This document shows, one piece after another, positions 20,498 through 30,648 of a DNA stretch of 64,000 nucleotides. A program made the translations under genes and the position numbers. The DNA comes from Trichomonas vaginalis G3 (Eukaryota > Parabasalia > Trichomonadida > Trichomonadidae): positions 29,651,896 through 29,715,895 of the forward strand of contig NC_067206.1 of NCBI RefSeq assembly GCF_026262505.1. The letters are read 5' to 3'. The notes under the pieces are model-generated. The model was not told where the DNA came from, searched no databases, and saw only the letters and a program-made list of their open reading frames with translations. Position 1 is the stretch's first letter. Every line of letters begins with the position of its first letter.

Positions 20498-21078
20498 TCA
20501 CGTCAGTGAATGAGATCAACTATATGATAACTTTTTCCCCATTATATTCTTGTGGAAAAGTGACAAATAGCAACTTTGACCCTCTCTCGTAAAAAATTTA
20601 ATAATTAATTTTATTACTATGAAAATATACTTTTTAGCTTATATTGTAAGCTGTGAGAGTTTTAAGTGATGGAAGATATAAATCAAATTTGAAATTCAAC
20701 AAATCTTGTTATGATTAAGTTGAATATTGTACTCTAATTAAGAGTTTTCAGTTATGAACTCAGGTATTATATAATAAAAGTATAACTCAAGATAATAAAG
20801 AGGTTTTTAAAATGTAGATCTGAAAATCAAACTACCATGTTTGATATGATTAAGTTGAATAATGTTATTTTATTAAATGGTTCAAATCTGTGAAATCGGC
20901 AATTACAAATTAAAGGCGTAGTTCAAAAAATTAAAGAGATTTTAAAAATTTAATATCAGAATTAAACTAAAAAAAGGATTTAGTTATTTCAGTAATTATC
21001 AGAAAAGGTTAAAAAGATAGGGTAAGTAATGAGACTTGAGTGAGATGTGAGAAATCATATGTAAATAATTAGATATCT

Positions 21079-21807
21079 GATGAGTAAGGTAGTAATGAGA
21101 GTTAAGATCTGGTTAGTAAGGTAGTAATGAGAGTTAAGATCTGGTTAGTAAGGTAGTAATGAGAGTTAAGATCTGGTTAGTAAGGTAGTAATGAGAGTTA
21201 AGATCTGGTTAGTAAGGTAGTAATGAGAGTTAAGATCTGGTTAGTAAGGTAGTAATGAGAGTTAAGATCTGATGAGTAAGGTAGTAATGAGAGTTAAGAT
21301 CTGGTTAGTAAGGTAGTAATGAGAGTTAAGATCTGGTTAGTAAGGTAGTAATGAGAGTTAAGATCTGGTTAGTAAGGTAGTAATGAGAGTTAAGATCTGG
21401 TTAGTAAGGTAGTAATGAGAGTTAAGATCTGGTTAGTAAGGTAGTAATGAGAGTTAAGATCTGGTTAGTAAGGTAGTAATGAGAGTTAAGATCTGGTTAG
21501 TAAGGTAGTAATGAGAGTTAAGATCTGGTTAGTAAGGTAGTAATGAGAGTTAAGATCTGGTTAGTAAGGTAGTAATGAGAGTTAAGATCTGGTTAGTAAG
21601 GTAGTAATGAGAGTTAAGATCTGGTTAGTAAGGTAGTAATGAGAGTTAAGATCTGGTTAGTAAGGTAGTAATGAGAGTTAAGATCTGATGAGTAAGGTAG
21701 TAATGAGAGTTAAGATCTGGTTAGTAAGGTAGTAATGAGAGTTAAGATCTGATGAGTAAGGTAGTAATGAGAGTTAAGATCTGGTTAGTAAGGTAGTAAT
21801 GAGAGAT
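21079..21807. repeat. 32-bp minisatellite, about 23 copies
   Basis: Unit GGTTAGTAAGGTAGTAATGA followed by GAGTTAAGATCT, 32 bp. Copies are nearly identical; the only clear variant changes GGTTAG to GATGAG and occurs in the units starting at about 21079, 21271, 21687 and 21751, spaced 6, 13 and 2 units apart. It sits inside the hAT-like element. Near-identity implies recent expansion or homogenisation. The array is non-coding. Confidence 0.95.
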
Positions 21808-22560
21808 CTGCGGGCAGTAATGATACATCTATGAGTACATAACTAAAACCTGAGTTCTATGAGCGAAATCTGAGAGCTAAAAGCCGAGAGTTCTAAGGTA
21901 AGTAATGAGAGAAGAGAATTTGAAATTTTACAAAATACGTTTACTCATACAAAATAATTCGCATTCTTTTATAACGAATCTCAATGCCAATTAATACATA
22001 AAACAGATTTTAGCAATCAATTGCAAGATTTAGAAAGATTTTATTTATAATCTCAGCCAAATTAACAAATATTTTATTGATTTCGTAAAAAATAGCAATA
22101 AAAAACATAATATGACATTCTATTTTTCCAAAAAATTTCAAAAATCATTTTTTAACATGAAATTTATATTTTTTAATTTTTTTTTAAATTTTGAATTTTT
22201 TTTTGGAATTTTCAACCATGTCAAAAGTCGGGATCTACAAATGTATTCTCTTTGACATAGGATAAAAACATCCTTTTTATAATTTCATTGTAAAATAAAA
22301 TTTTCTTAAATTTATTGAATCCAAACTCAACTTTGCAACATTTTATTATCATAAAAACTAAGAAACATCAGGTAAACTTCAATTTGGAGAGCTTAAAATC
22401 ATATCTAAATTGAAAAATAAGGGGAAAAAAATTGTAAAAAAAAATCTCATTAGATGGGGCAAAAAGTAACTTTTTTAATGTGTTTTTTAAAAAAATCGTG
22501 CCAGCTGGCCAAAAAAGGTGTGCCAGCAGGCGTGCCAGTTTGTACAACCCTAAATCAAGA

Positions 22561-23265
22561 ACCAATGAATTTTACACTATTATTACGGAAAAATATACAT
22601 AAATTTCATCAAATTTCAAATTTCGGATAAAATTTGGATTCGTTAAAAAAATATAAATCGATAATTAAAATCAGTTTTGTATATTATATATAAATAATAC
22701 AAAATAAACCGAAAAATAATATTTAGCATTTGTGACCGTTAATTTTTCATCAAATTATTAAAATGCGCATATTTTCTTGATTACCATCCGTAACAACATC
22801 AATTAATAAATGAATTGAGTTTGATTATCAAACATTTTCAAAGAAAATTATTTTATGAGTAAAAACGTAATAGTTCATAAAGGCAAATTAATTATTTAAT
22901 TTCTATTTCATTCAATTTTTATTATTTTTTTCAAATGTTTACATTTTATTCACATGTTTACAAGAAAAATTAAAGGGATTATGATGAACCAAATATTTAG
23001 TAATTATTCCAACCATGTAAAATAATTCAAAATCGACTTTGCCAAAAAAACTTTACATCGATCTAGTTCTATTCATAATTATGCATTTTTCCTAATAATC
23101 TCACACAAATTTTTCATTTTTACAAAATGTGAATTGAACTTTGATTTCAATATCTGAAAAATCGAATAAAAACTTAAGATGAAAACAAATAATATTTTTA
23201 TCATCAAAACAATTTGATGTAAGACTTTTTATATTCTGAAAAATAAATATTTTGGCGGTTTGCCT
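22561..23265. other. AT-rich spacer
   Basis: About 700 bases, very AT-rich, no ORF or repeat. TCATAA at about 23266 is a possible initiator for the coiled-coil gene at 23280. Confidence 0.45.
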
Positions 23266-23279
23266 TCATAAACATTTTC

Positions 23280-26200
23280 ATGAGTGATCAAGAAATTGCC
23301 GCCACCCCAAATGAAGAGATGACGGAAGAACAACTCGAATGGCAAGCCAAGGAAAAGGAATACCAGGATCAGATCGAAGATCTCAAATCCGAAAAGCTTG
23401 AACTTGAAGCTCAAGTTAAACAAGTTGATTCCTTCATCCAAAAGCTCCAAGAAACAAGGAACGAAAACTCCGAACTCAAAGCCAAAGTCACTGATCTCAC
23501 CCGCACAATTGATGACTACGATCACCGCCTTCAATTGCTCAATGAAGAAAAGTCAAGGCTTGAAAGCGAGATCAAGAGCACCGTTCAGGCATCCGCTCAG
23601 CTCCACAGCGAAGACTTCGTTGCTATGAGTGAGAATTACGATGCTTCTAAGAAGCAATACGAACAGCAAATTCAGAAACTCAAAGCACAGATTGCTGAGC
23701 AGCAGGAGATGTTGAACAAGAGAGATACCGAACAGAAGCTCGTCGCCTCCCAAAATGATCGCCTTATCCAGTCCGCAAGAAGATTCTTCAAAGAAAACAT
23801 TTCGAGCTTAGACCAGATCATCGAAAAGTTCGATGAACCTCAAATCATCGAGCAGCCACCAGTCGCTCCGAAGTCCCCAACAAAGTCTCCTACAAAGACA
23901 ATGCCAATTCCACAAACTCCACAGGTCGACGAGGAGAAGTACAACAATCTTAAGAAGAGATACCAGCAGGCCAAGCAGACAATCGCCCAACTCCAGGAGC
24001 AGATCGAGCAGAACAACCAGCAGGCTAAGCAGCAGAATAACGCCAACCAGAAGACAATCAAGAACCTCCAGAACAAGCTCGACGAGGCTCAGGAGAACGC
24101 CCGCCACGACCGTGATGTCCTCAGCCGCCAAATCAACGACCTCAACGGCAAATTATCCGATCTCAAGTCACAACTCAAGACACCAGCCCCAACAAAGCTT
24201 GAGGATGATGACGACGACATCACTGTTGTCAAGCGTGATATCACATTACCTACATCTATGATGGATTCCGCTGTCAAGTCTCCAATGAAGGGAATTGCTC
24301 CACAGCCATCCAACAACGACCTCCAGCAGGTAATGGACAAGCACGCCGCCGAAATGAACGCTTTGAAGAAGGAGTTGAAGGACAGAATGGCACAGTCCGA
24401 CAAAGCCATCAACGAAGCTTCCAAGGCAGCAGAAGACCTTCGCGCCAAGCTCATCCAGACAGAGAACCAGCGCGATGACGCCAACTCCCAGAACAAGATT
24501 CTCCAATCCAAGCTTGACTCCCTTCAGTCCCTCAACGACGGCCTCAACCAGCAGATCGAGGGACTCCGCCAGGCCCTCCACGCCAAGCAGCCAGAGCAGA
24601 AGCCACAGAGCAACTCCCAGGCCAAGCCAGCCGCTCCACAGCAGCCATCGAACGAGATGAAGGAGCAAGTAAGGAAGCTCAAGGCTGAACTCGAGGAATT
24701 GAACAACAAGTTGATGGCCCAGCAGATCGCTTTGAATACTGCGGAAAATACCATCCACGACAAGGATAAGACACTTTCCGAGCAGCAGAAGAAGCTTGAT
24801 GAAGCAGAGGCCAAGCAACAGCAGCTCTCCATGGACCTCAGAGAGGCACAGAACAAGATTGCCAACACACCAAAGCCAGATCCAAACCAGTGGCTCCCAA
24901 GAGACGCATGGCACTACGCTGGCTTCGCAACACCACTCTCAACAGCCATCGACAAGATCGCTGCAAACCAATCCCTCCTTCCAGCCTCAAAGTTGACACA
25001 TGTCTTCGCCGAAATCGATGACTTCTTCACAGAGGAGATCAACAAGGCAGACAAGAACGCTTCCCAGGCCAACCAGAACTTCGAAAACACAAAGGCAAAG
25101 ATTACAACATTTGTTGTTGATTCTTCAATCGCTCTTGGCATTGAGCCAAAGACATTCGAGCAGTTCCAGACCGGCCAAGCTCCATCTGAAATTGTCAAGG
25201 CAATCAAGCAACTCAAGCAAGAATTCGCCGAATTACAAGCACTTTCTCGCAACCAGCAAGAGACATTAATGCACTTCGCAGAATCATTCGAATTACAAGA
25301 GGGACAAGATGTCGACGAGCACATCGACGCAATCCGCTCTGGCATCGACACCCAGAACCAGAAATACGCCGCCACATACGAAAAGGCCCGCCGCTACAAG
25401 CAGGCCTACGCAGATCTTGCTGCCCAGTCCAAGAAGCAGATCCAGGAGTTAGTCGAAGAGAAGGAGCGCCTCCAGGACGAGAACGACGACCTCACACAGA
25501 AGGTTGAGTCCACACAGCGCTCCCTCATGCAGGCAAGAGAGGAGACAGAGCAGTACGCGACACAGTTGAACAACTCCGTCCAGGAGAGAGACCTCGGCGA
25601 CATCAACCACGTCAACGAGATGGAGGAGAGGACAAACGCCCTCGCCGGAAAGTACGAAACACAGGTTGCTGACTTAGTTGGCCAGATCAACAACGTCAAG
25701 CAGGAGAACGCCAAGCTCTCCAACGACCTCGTCAACAAGAAGGCAGAGAGCCAGGAGTTGCAGCAGTCCCTCGAGGAAGCACAGTACGAGAACGAGCAGC
25801 TCGCGAAGGAATTAGACCAGACAGTCGAAGATTTCAAGAACAAGCTCAACCAGGCACAGCAGCAGAAGGAGACAGAGTCTGCAGCTGCAAAGAAGGACTT
25901 CGATGACGTCATCGCTAAGCTCCAGAAGCAAATCGAAGGATTGACACAGGATGTCAACAGATTAGTTGGAGAACTCAAGGATTCCGAGACAGCCAACAAA
26001 CAGCTCAAGGGACAGGTCTCCAAGTTGCAGCAGGAGAAGCAGAGAGCCGCTGAAGAGAAGAAATCCCTCCTCGCAAGATTAGAACGCGAAGTTATGCTCG
26101 CTGATGCTAAGGCACGCGCAAGAATCATCGAAGAGAAGGCACTCATGGACGAGAAGTTACATACAGCTGAAGCTAAGTTCGAACAAACAAAGATGCAGTT

Positions 26201-26408
26201 AATCAACCAATTCGTCGACAAATTCACTAAATTCTTCAACCCAGCACAGGCAGTTACAGAACGCGAGTACAGAGCAGGAGTAGAAAAGGCTCACGACGAG
26301 TTTCAGAGAATCACTGAATCTGACGAGTCAATTAGAAAGATGCTCCGCGCTAAGGATGGCCAGACAACAGAAGACGCTGTTGCTCAGATCCTTGTTGCAA
26401 AGAATTAA
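23280..26408 (+). CDS. long coiled-coil protein (golgin/myosin-tail-like)
   Basis: A 1,042-residue intact protein starting MSDQEIAATPNEEMTEEQLE. Almost all of it is heptad-patterned and rich in Q, E, K, N (QIEDLKSEKLELEAQVKQV; EKSRLESEIKSTV; ELVEEKERLQDENDDLTQKV). Non-helical breaks are a Pro-rich linker near residues 195-215 (PPVAPKSPTKSPTKTMPIPQ), an acidic patch (EDDDDDI) near 310, and a short globular-looking segment near 540-580 (WLPRDAWHYAGFATPL). No signal, TM or GRIP-type end is recognised. Such proteins act as tethers or cytoskeletal filaments. Codon use is strongly biased to C/G-ending codons like RPSA, implying high expression. Open frames on the other strand are shadows of that bias. 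Confidence 0.85.
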   Translation: MSDQEIAATPNEEMTEEQLEWQAKEKEYQDQIEDLKSEKLELEAQVKQVDSFIQKLQETRNENSELKAKVTDLTRTIDDYDHRLQLLNEEKSRLESEIKSTVQASAQLHSEDFVAMSENYDASKKQYEQQIQKLKAQIAEQQEMLNKRDTEQKLVASQNDRLIQSARRFFKENISSLDQIIEKFDEPQIIEQPPVAPKSPTKSPTKTMPIPQTPQVDEEKYNNLKKRYQQAKQTIAQLQEQIEQNNQQAKQQNNANQKTIKNLQNKLDEAQENARHDRDVLSRQINDLNGKLSDLKSQLKTPAPTKLEDDDDDITVVKRDITLPTSMMDSAVKSPMKGIAPQPSNNDLQQVMDKHAAEMNALKKELKDRMAQSDKAINEASKAAEDLRAKLIQTENQRDDANSQNKILQSKLDSLQSLNDGLNQQIEGLRQALHAKQPEQKPQSNSQAKPAAPQQPSNEMKEQVRKLKAELEELNNKLMAQQIALNTAENTIHDKDKTLSEQQKKLDEAEAKQQQLSMDLREAQNKIANTPKPDPNQWLPRDAWHYAGFATPLSTAIDKIAANQSLLPASKLTHVFAEIDDFFTEEINKADKNASQANQNFENTKAKITTFVVDSSIALGIEPKTFEQFQTGQAPSEIVKAIKQLKQEFAELQALSRNQQETLMHFAESFELQEGQDVDEHIDAIRSGIDTQNQKYAATYEKARRYKQAYADLAAQSKKQIQELVEEKERLQDENDDLTQKVESTQRSLMQAREETEQYATQLNNSVQERDLGDINHVNEMEERTNALAGKYETQVADLVGQINNVKQENAKLSNDLVNKKAESQELQQSLEEAQYENEQLAKELDQTVEDFKNKLNQAQQQKETESAAAKKDFDDVIAKLQKQIEGLTQDVNRLVGELKDSETANKQLKGQVSKLQQEKQRAAEEKKSLLARLEREVMLADAKARARIIEEKALMDEKLHTAEAKFEQTKMQLINQFVDKFTKFFNPAQAVTEREYRAGVEKAHDEFQRITESDESIRKMLRAKDGQTTEDAVAQILVAKN

Positions 26409-27563
26409 TTTACTTCCTTTTTTTATATATTTTTTTTATATTTTAACATGAATACGAATTTCTTGCAGAATTATTTTATCAGATCGAGTTTAAACTTTAT
26501 TACTTTTTAAATCTTTTACGAATTTTTTTTATTTACAAAATTTTGTCTAAATTCAGATGAGTTGTAACTTGTGGTTTGAATATATCATTTCTCTTTGCTT
26601 GTAAAAGTAGTTCGTTGCAAAATCTTGAAACAGAACCTTCATTTATGTGAATATATTTTTGTTTACTAGCTTATTTCGTTTGTTTTACAATAAACATATT
26701 CTATTTTACCATATAAAGAAAAATTTACACTTAAACTTCCGCAAATATGATAAAAATTTTCGAAAAATGTATCTATGCAATATTAGCAAATCTTATAGAT
26801 GCAAAACTGTTTATTTTAGAACAAACTCAAATTATAAAATAATTTTATAATTCCAAATTTTTTATGTTTTTCTTATTTTAATGATAAAATCATATTTTTT
26901 CACATCAAAATTAAATTTTCGAATTTTTTTTGGAATTCTCAAGTTAGATTTGAGGATCAACAATGCGAAACATATTATCACACATATATAAGTGTACATT
27001 TTCTTTTAAATTCAAATCTTGATTCCAATTTTTCGATGAATTTGCGATAGAATTTCCAACATCGAAAGCGTATCTACAAACAATTTACACCAATTTATAT
27101 TTTTATCATTAAGATATATCTATTGATAGGTTTTCAATATGACAAAACCTTTTTCAAAAATCAATATTAACAAGAATTTATGTAAACTTTCAATTTATGA
27201 GAATATTAATGAGATAGCGAAACTCAAATCATATATGTCTAGTAAATTTGGTATATTTAGTTCTGATTATTCAAGTAATTTGAGAAATATAATCGATTTA
27301 TTTTTCAAAACATAATTTAACTCATGTTTCAAGTTGGAAAACAAATTTAATTTCGGAGTAGTGATATATAAGCATCAAATTACTGTATAATATTTTTATC
27401 ACAAATACTGGCAAGTAAATAACTTCAGTTCTTCATCTATCTATCACGATGTACATGGATATTACATATGCATTACCGAAATCGAAAAATCATCGTTTTG
27501 TATTTGTAGGAACCTTTAGCAAATCACTGTAACTCTCATCCAAAAAAAAGTTTTATTTTTTTT
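26409..27563. other. AT-rich spacer, about 1.15 kb
   Basis: Very AT-rich. A 67-codon frame at 26647-26850 has composition typical of chance. I see no RNA gene, inverted repeat or transposon. Confidence 0.5.
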
Positions 27564-28160
27564 TTGTCTCGTTATGAGGAAAATCACCTTAGTTTTAGTA
27601 CATCTGCTGATGATCAAGCATTTAAACTAGACTATGACTCACAAGGCTATAAAGTATATACCAGTAACGAGATTATTTCTGGTCGAAAATGCTTTGAGTT
27701 TAAATGGGAAAATGGAACCGGTGGTTTAGTTGCCGGATTTCAATCCGAGCGAACAAATCTATGGATATTCATGCCTGGAACTTCTTTTCAGATGATTTGG
27801 GAAAAAGATGGTAATCGATTAATTGAAGAATACGTAAATATTTCTACTGCTTTAAACACGAAATACATGGCATGTATAAATACGTATGATAATATATTTT
27901 TCCTCCAAATCAATAGATTATCGAAATATTTTGTTTATACTCCAGCCATAGGAGAAAAATTCAAGGTTGTTACTAGATGTGGCTAAGCGCTTAAGACTGC
28001 ATATGGTCGTTTGTATTTTGGAAACACTGGCTTTGAAAATAGCTTGCCTCCAAGATATACCCCTGTTATTGATCGTAGCATTGATATTGGAAATACCTGT
28101 CGTCTGTTTATGCCATTTCATATAACTCCTTTGCATATATATGTATTTATATCTGTTTAG
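27564..28160 (+). pseudogene. SPRY/lectin-like protein, broken by an in-frame stop
   Basis: The frame opens at a TTG (27564) with no ATG and encodes SRYEENHLSFSTS, then YKVYTSNEIISGRKCFEFKW and GTGGLVAGFQSERTNLWIF, the strand pattern of SPRY/concanavalin-like domains common in trichomonads. At 27984-27986 a TAA interrupts, yet the same frame continues with TAYGRLYFGNTGFENSLPPR and YTPVIDRSIDIG to a TAG at 28160. The sequence on both sides clearly belongs together, so this is a copy with one nonsense mutation and no start codon, or a gene decoded by readthrough (unlikely). A split 5' end via an intron was considered; no trichomonad splice signals are seen. Confidence 0.7.
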
Positions 28161-28456
28161 TTTGATGTTTAAAAATATTAAGTCTAATTTGATATATTTC
28201 TCTTCCAATGTAGTCTAAATTTTGAAGATGAAGTAAATTTGTGAAAATTTGATTTCAGATTTCAACATTGAGAATTACATTCGATTTCATAGTTCTTCTG
28301 ATAAATTAACTAAATGATTTCCACTAAATTTATGAATTCATCTAATTCTGAATGAATATTGATATGATTGTTTTCGATATTTATAGATTTGTTCTTTATA
28401 AGTCACATGTTCAGGTTCACATTAAGGAAGCTAATATAACCTTTTCTCATTTAAGT

Positions 28457-28466
28457 TCATTTTTTA
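28457..28466 (+). promoter_or_regulatory. initiator TCATTTTTTA
   Basis: TCATTTTTTA ends six bases before the ATG at 28473 and fits the trichomonad initiator. It supports this start codon. Confidence 0.55.
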
Positions 28467-28472
28467 GCTTAA

Positions 28473-28880
28473 ATGTCATATGATGATTTGCATGAGAAAG
28501 TCATGAAAAGAATCAATGACTGGAAAGCTAACAATTTCGAAGTCAAGCTTATAATGCACGAATATGGACCAGTTCAAAGAGATTTAGAATGGAAATGCCC
28601 ATCTTCATTTAAATTACCATCAAAAGATGAAATAACACATGAAAAAAGAACAAAAGCAAGAAACACAATATCAAAACTTTACAAACAAATTACTAAAGAT
28701 GATTCATTACTCGCATATCAAGCAGCAGATGCAATAGAAACAAAAATATTCAACGAATCAAAAAATCTCGAGATTTACAAATCAGGACTAGCGCGAATAG
28801 GTAAAACTATCACATTTTTATCCCCATTATCCGAATTTGTCGACTATGACCATCCTAAAATTATAATTTCAGACAAATAG
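28473..28880 (+). CDS. TFIIS middle-domain-like protein
   Basis: A 135-residue protein. Residues about 55-125 read like the central helical-bundle domain of transcription elongation factor S-II: KRTKARNTISKLYKQI, LLAYQAADAIETKIFNE, and YKSGLARIGKTITFLSPLSE correspond to the R-x-K/L, A-x-x-IE-x-x-I/F and Y-K-x-x-x-R-x-I-x-x-L landmarks. The zinc ribbon with the acidic Asp-Glu pair that stimulates RNA cleavage is missing and so is the N-terminal LW domain. It may therefore be a truncated TFIIS, a relative of DIDO/PHF3 middle domains, or a divergent Pol II-binding module. Start supported by TCATTTTTTA just upstream. The match is by eye and needs a profile search. Confidence 0.5.
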   Translation: MSYDDLHEKVMKRINDWKANNFEVKLIMHEYGPVQRDLEWKCPSSFKLPSKDEITHEKRTKARNTISKLYKQITKDDSLLAYQAADAIETKIFNESKNLEIYKSGLARIGKTITFLSPLSEFVDYDHPKIIISDK

Positions 28881-29290
28881 ACTAAATCAAAACAAATATA
28901 TGCAAAATGAAAAATCCAATCATACATGAAAATTAAGAAGAAAATCAAAATCTAATCCAAAATTACTTCAATTACTGAGAGACTCGCTTGTTAAGATTTT
29001 GATGATACTTAAAATCGAAATTTACGTTTACCTCTTTAATCATACGGTTATTGATGAAAATTCAATAATTTTTTTGAATTATAAAAGGAAGCCACGGAGT
29101 TTCAATATGAATTTCGGAAATATTTTAAGAGACAATTACATTTAGATTCCTAAAAAGCTTATATTTACTAATATCAAATTTTTCAAAATTAATAAGTCAA
29201 AAAACAAGAAATACAATATTAATATTCTTATATTTGACTTAAGTATCTTGAAAACATCTATTAAAACATAAAACAAAATAAAATTAAAAA
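28881..29290. other. intergenic spacer between convergent genes
   Basis: About 410 bases, AT-rich, no feature seen. Confidence 0.45.
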
Positions 29291-30568
29291 TTAATTTGTG
29301 TTTGCGAGGTGAATTCCATCTTCTTTCTTCTTTGGAACAATCAGAATGAAAGAAGACAACGCTGCGATCAATGCTCCAACAGATCCGAAGCTAATATACA
29401 ATTGATTTTCTCCAACGAGTTTCTGGAGACCAGAAAACTTCTGGTAGATTGCTCCGATTGCTATGATGCACAAATTTGTGATCTGTTGGCCCAAAACGAT
29501 GAAAATATTGAGAACTCCCAGATTAATTCCCAAATCTGCAGGAGAACTATCGGCAGAGACAATTGCGAACGGTATAGAGTTCATACACGTGATCGCGAAG
29601 CCGAGCGGCATGAAAATTCCAAGTAATAACCAATGATTTTTCGTAAAACTGACTGCAACGAGACAAACCGTGAAAATAATATGCGCAACGAGATAGACAG
29701 GCTTCATTCCGAAACAATCAACAACTTTATCGTGCACATAACCGTAAATAAACGAAATGAAGTTGACAACAGCAGTTACGAACAATCCGAAGCACAAACC
29801 TTTATCGTGGTCGCTTGTAAACACTTCAACTGAGAAGAAAGTAGTGAGTTTGACGAAGAATGCTGTGATTCCGACCCAACTCATCGTCATTGAGAAAGAT
29901 GCTCGTGCCATTGGCTTAGACATGTGCACCATTGAGTCCCAGAGCTTCTTAAATATGTTAACTTTCTCGTTTTGGTCGAAGTACTGCGTTTCTTTTGAAT
30001 GAATAATCGTAATTGTTAAAGAAACGAAGACAGTGAAGGAAACAATGGAAAGTGTAAGGGCAAAAGTGCTTTTCTGGTACTTGGGGGAGTTGATGAAATA
30101 CCCAATTCCTCCAATTAAGTTAGTTATTACGGCGCCTAAGCCTTGATACATCGCGCCCATGGCAAATCCCTTGTTTAACAGCGATTCTGGAAGTAGGTCG
30201 GCGATGATTGATCGTCCAGGGCCTTGAAAAGCGTTGATGGAGACATATGTGAAAACTATAGTGACAAATAAGAAGAAAGTAATCAATATATTGGATAATT
30301 TCGATGAAAATAGGTATAGTATTAATAATCCTGTTAGTCCGAGGAATGTACCAACACCACCAACAAAAATATAAGGTCTTCTACGGCCAAAACGAGATTC
30401 GCAACGATCTGAGTAGTATCCAACAATAGGTTGAACAATAAGACCACTAAATGGACCAATGGACCAAATGAAAAACTTGACAGTACGTGACATTTCCAAT
30501 TTTGTCATCATTGGATCAACTAATGCCCAAATTGCAGTACCAGCAACTTGCATGGCAAGACAAGCCAT
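29291..30568 (-). CDS. MFS sugar transporter of the SUT/GPH-like type
   Basis: 425 residues from the first in-frame ATG (30568), with about 12 hydrophobic segments. Near residue 55, YYSDRCESRFGRRRPYIFVG matches the RxGRR loop between TM2 and TM3 of sucrose/H+ symporters (SUT, GPH superfamily). The partner in the C-half (YGYVHDKVVDCFGMKPVYL) is also present. It would import a disaccharide or sugar across the plasma membrane. The true N-terminus is probably longer: the same frame upstream is open without ATG and encodes a typical cytosolic lead-in (IPESHETKTSFKIPLLS), while an ATG at 30633 next to an initiator lies one frame off and stops after four codons. So a single-base indel may have damaged the start. 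Confidence 0.8.
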   Translation of the reverse strand: MACLAMQVAGTAIWALVDPMMTKLEMSRTVKFFIWSIGPFSGLIVQPIVGYYSDRCESRFGRRRPYIFVGGVGTFLGLTGLLILYLFSSKLSNILITFFLFVTIVFTYVSINAFQGPGRSIIADLLPESLLNKGFAMGAMYQGLGAVITNLIGGIGYFINSPKYQKSTFALTLSIVSFTVFVSLTITIIHSKETQYFDQNEKVNIFKKLWDSMVHMSKPMARASFSMTMSWVGITAFFVKLTTFFSVEVFTSDHDKGLCFGLFVTAVVNFISFIYGYVHDKVVDCFGMKPVYLVAHIIFTVCLVAVSFTKNHWLLLGIFMPLGFAITCMNSIPFAIVSADSSPADLGINLGVLNIFIVLGQQITNLCIIAIGAIYQKFSGLQKLVGENQLYISFGSVGALIAALSSFILIVPKKKEDGIHLANTN

Positions 30569-30642
30569 ACTAAGTAAAGGGATTTTAAATGAAGTCTTTG
30601 TTTCATGACTTTCCGGAATTAAAGGTTGCTCATTCTTTTTTT

Positions 30643-30648
30643 TAATGA
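30643..30648 (-). promoter_or_regulatory. initiator TCATTA of the MFS gene
   Basis: TCATTA on the minus strand, about ten bases before an ATG at 30633. This placement is the normal trichomonad initiator-to-ATG distance, suggesting that 30633, not 30568, was the original start. Confidence 0.45.

Larger units (their letters stand above)
19940..22552. mobile_element. non-autonomous hAT-like DNA transposon, 2.6 kb
   Basis: The two ends are perfect inverted repeats of 21 bp starting TAGGGTTGTACAAACTGG at 19940 and its complement ending at 22552. The 8-bp direct repeat AATCAAGA flanks them exactly (19932-19939 and 22553-22560). A TAGGG-type terminus with an 8-bp target duplication is the hallmark of the hAT superfamily. 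Subterminal copies of GCCAGC/TGGCC motifs occur at both ends, as in hAT transposase-binding regions. No transposase frame is present; the interior holds a GC-rich hairpin, polypyrimidine runs, a tRNA-like segment and a large minisatellite. It would need a transposase supplied by another copy. The intact TSD and perfect TIRs argue for a fairly recent insertion. Confidence 0.88.

Noticed and set aside
21079-21807. CRISPR array
   Set aside because: The 32-bp units are head-to-tail with no unique spacers; it is a minisatellite in a eukaryotic transposon.
23229-26239. Many long open frames opposite and alongside the 1,042-residue coiled-coil gene
   Set aside because: Strong codon bias keeps other frames open; the products are low-complexity (poly Leu/Ser/Arg) and unlike any protein.
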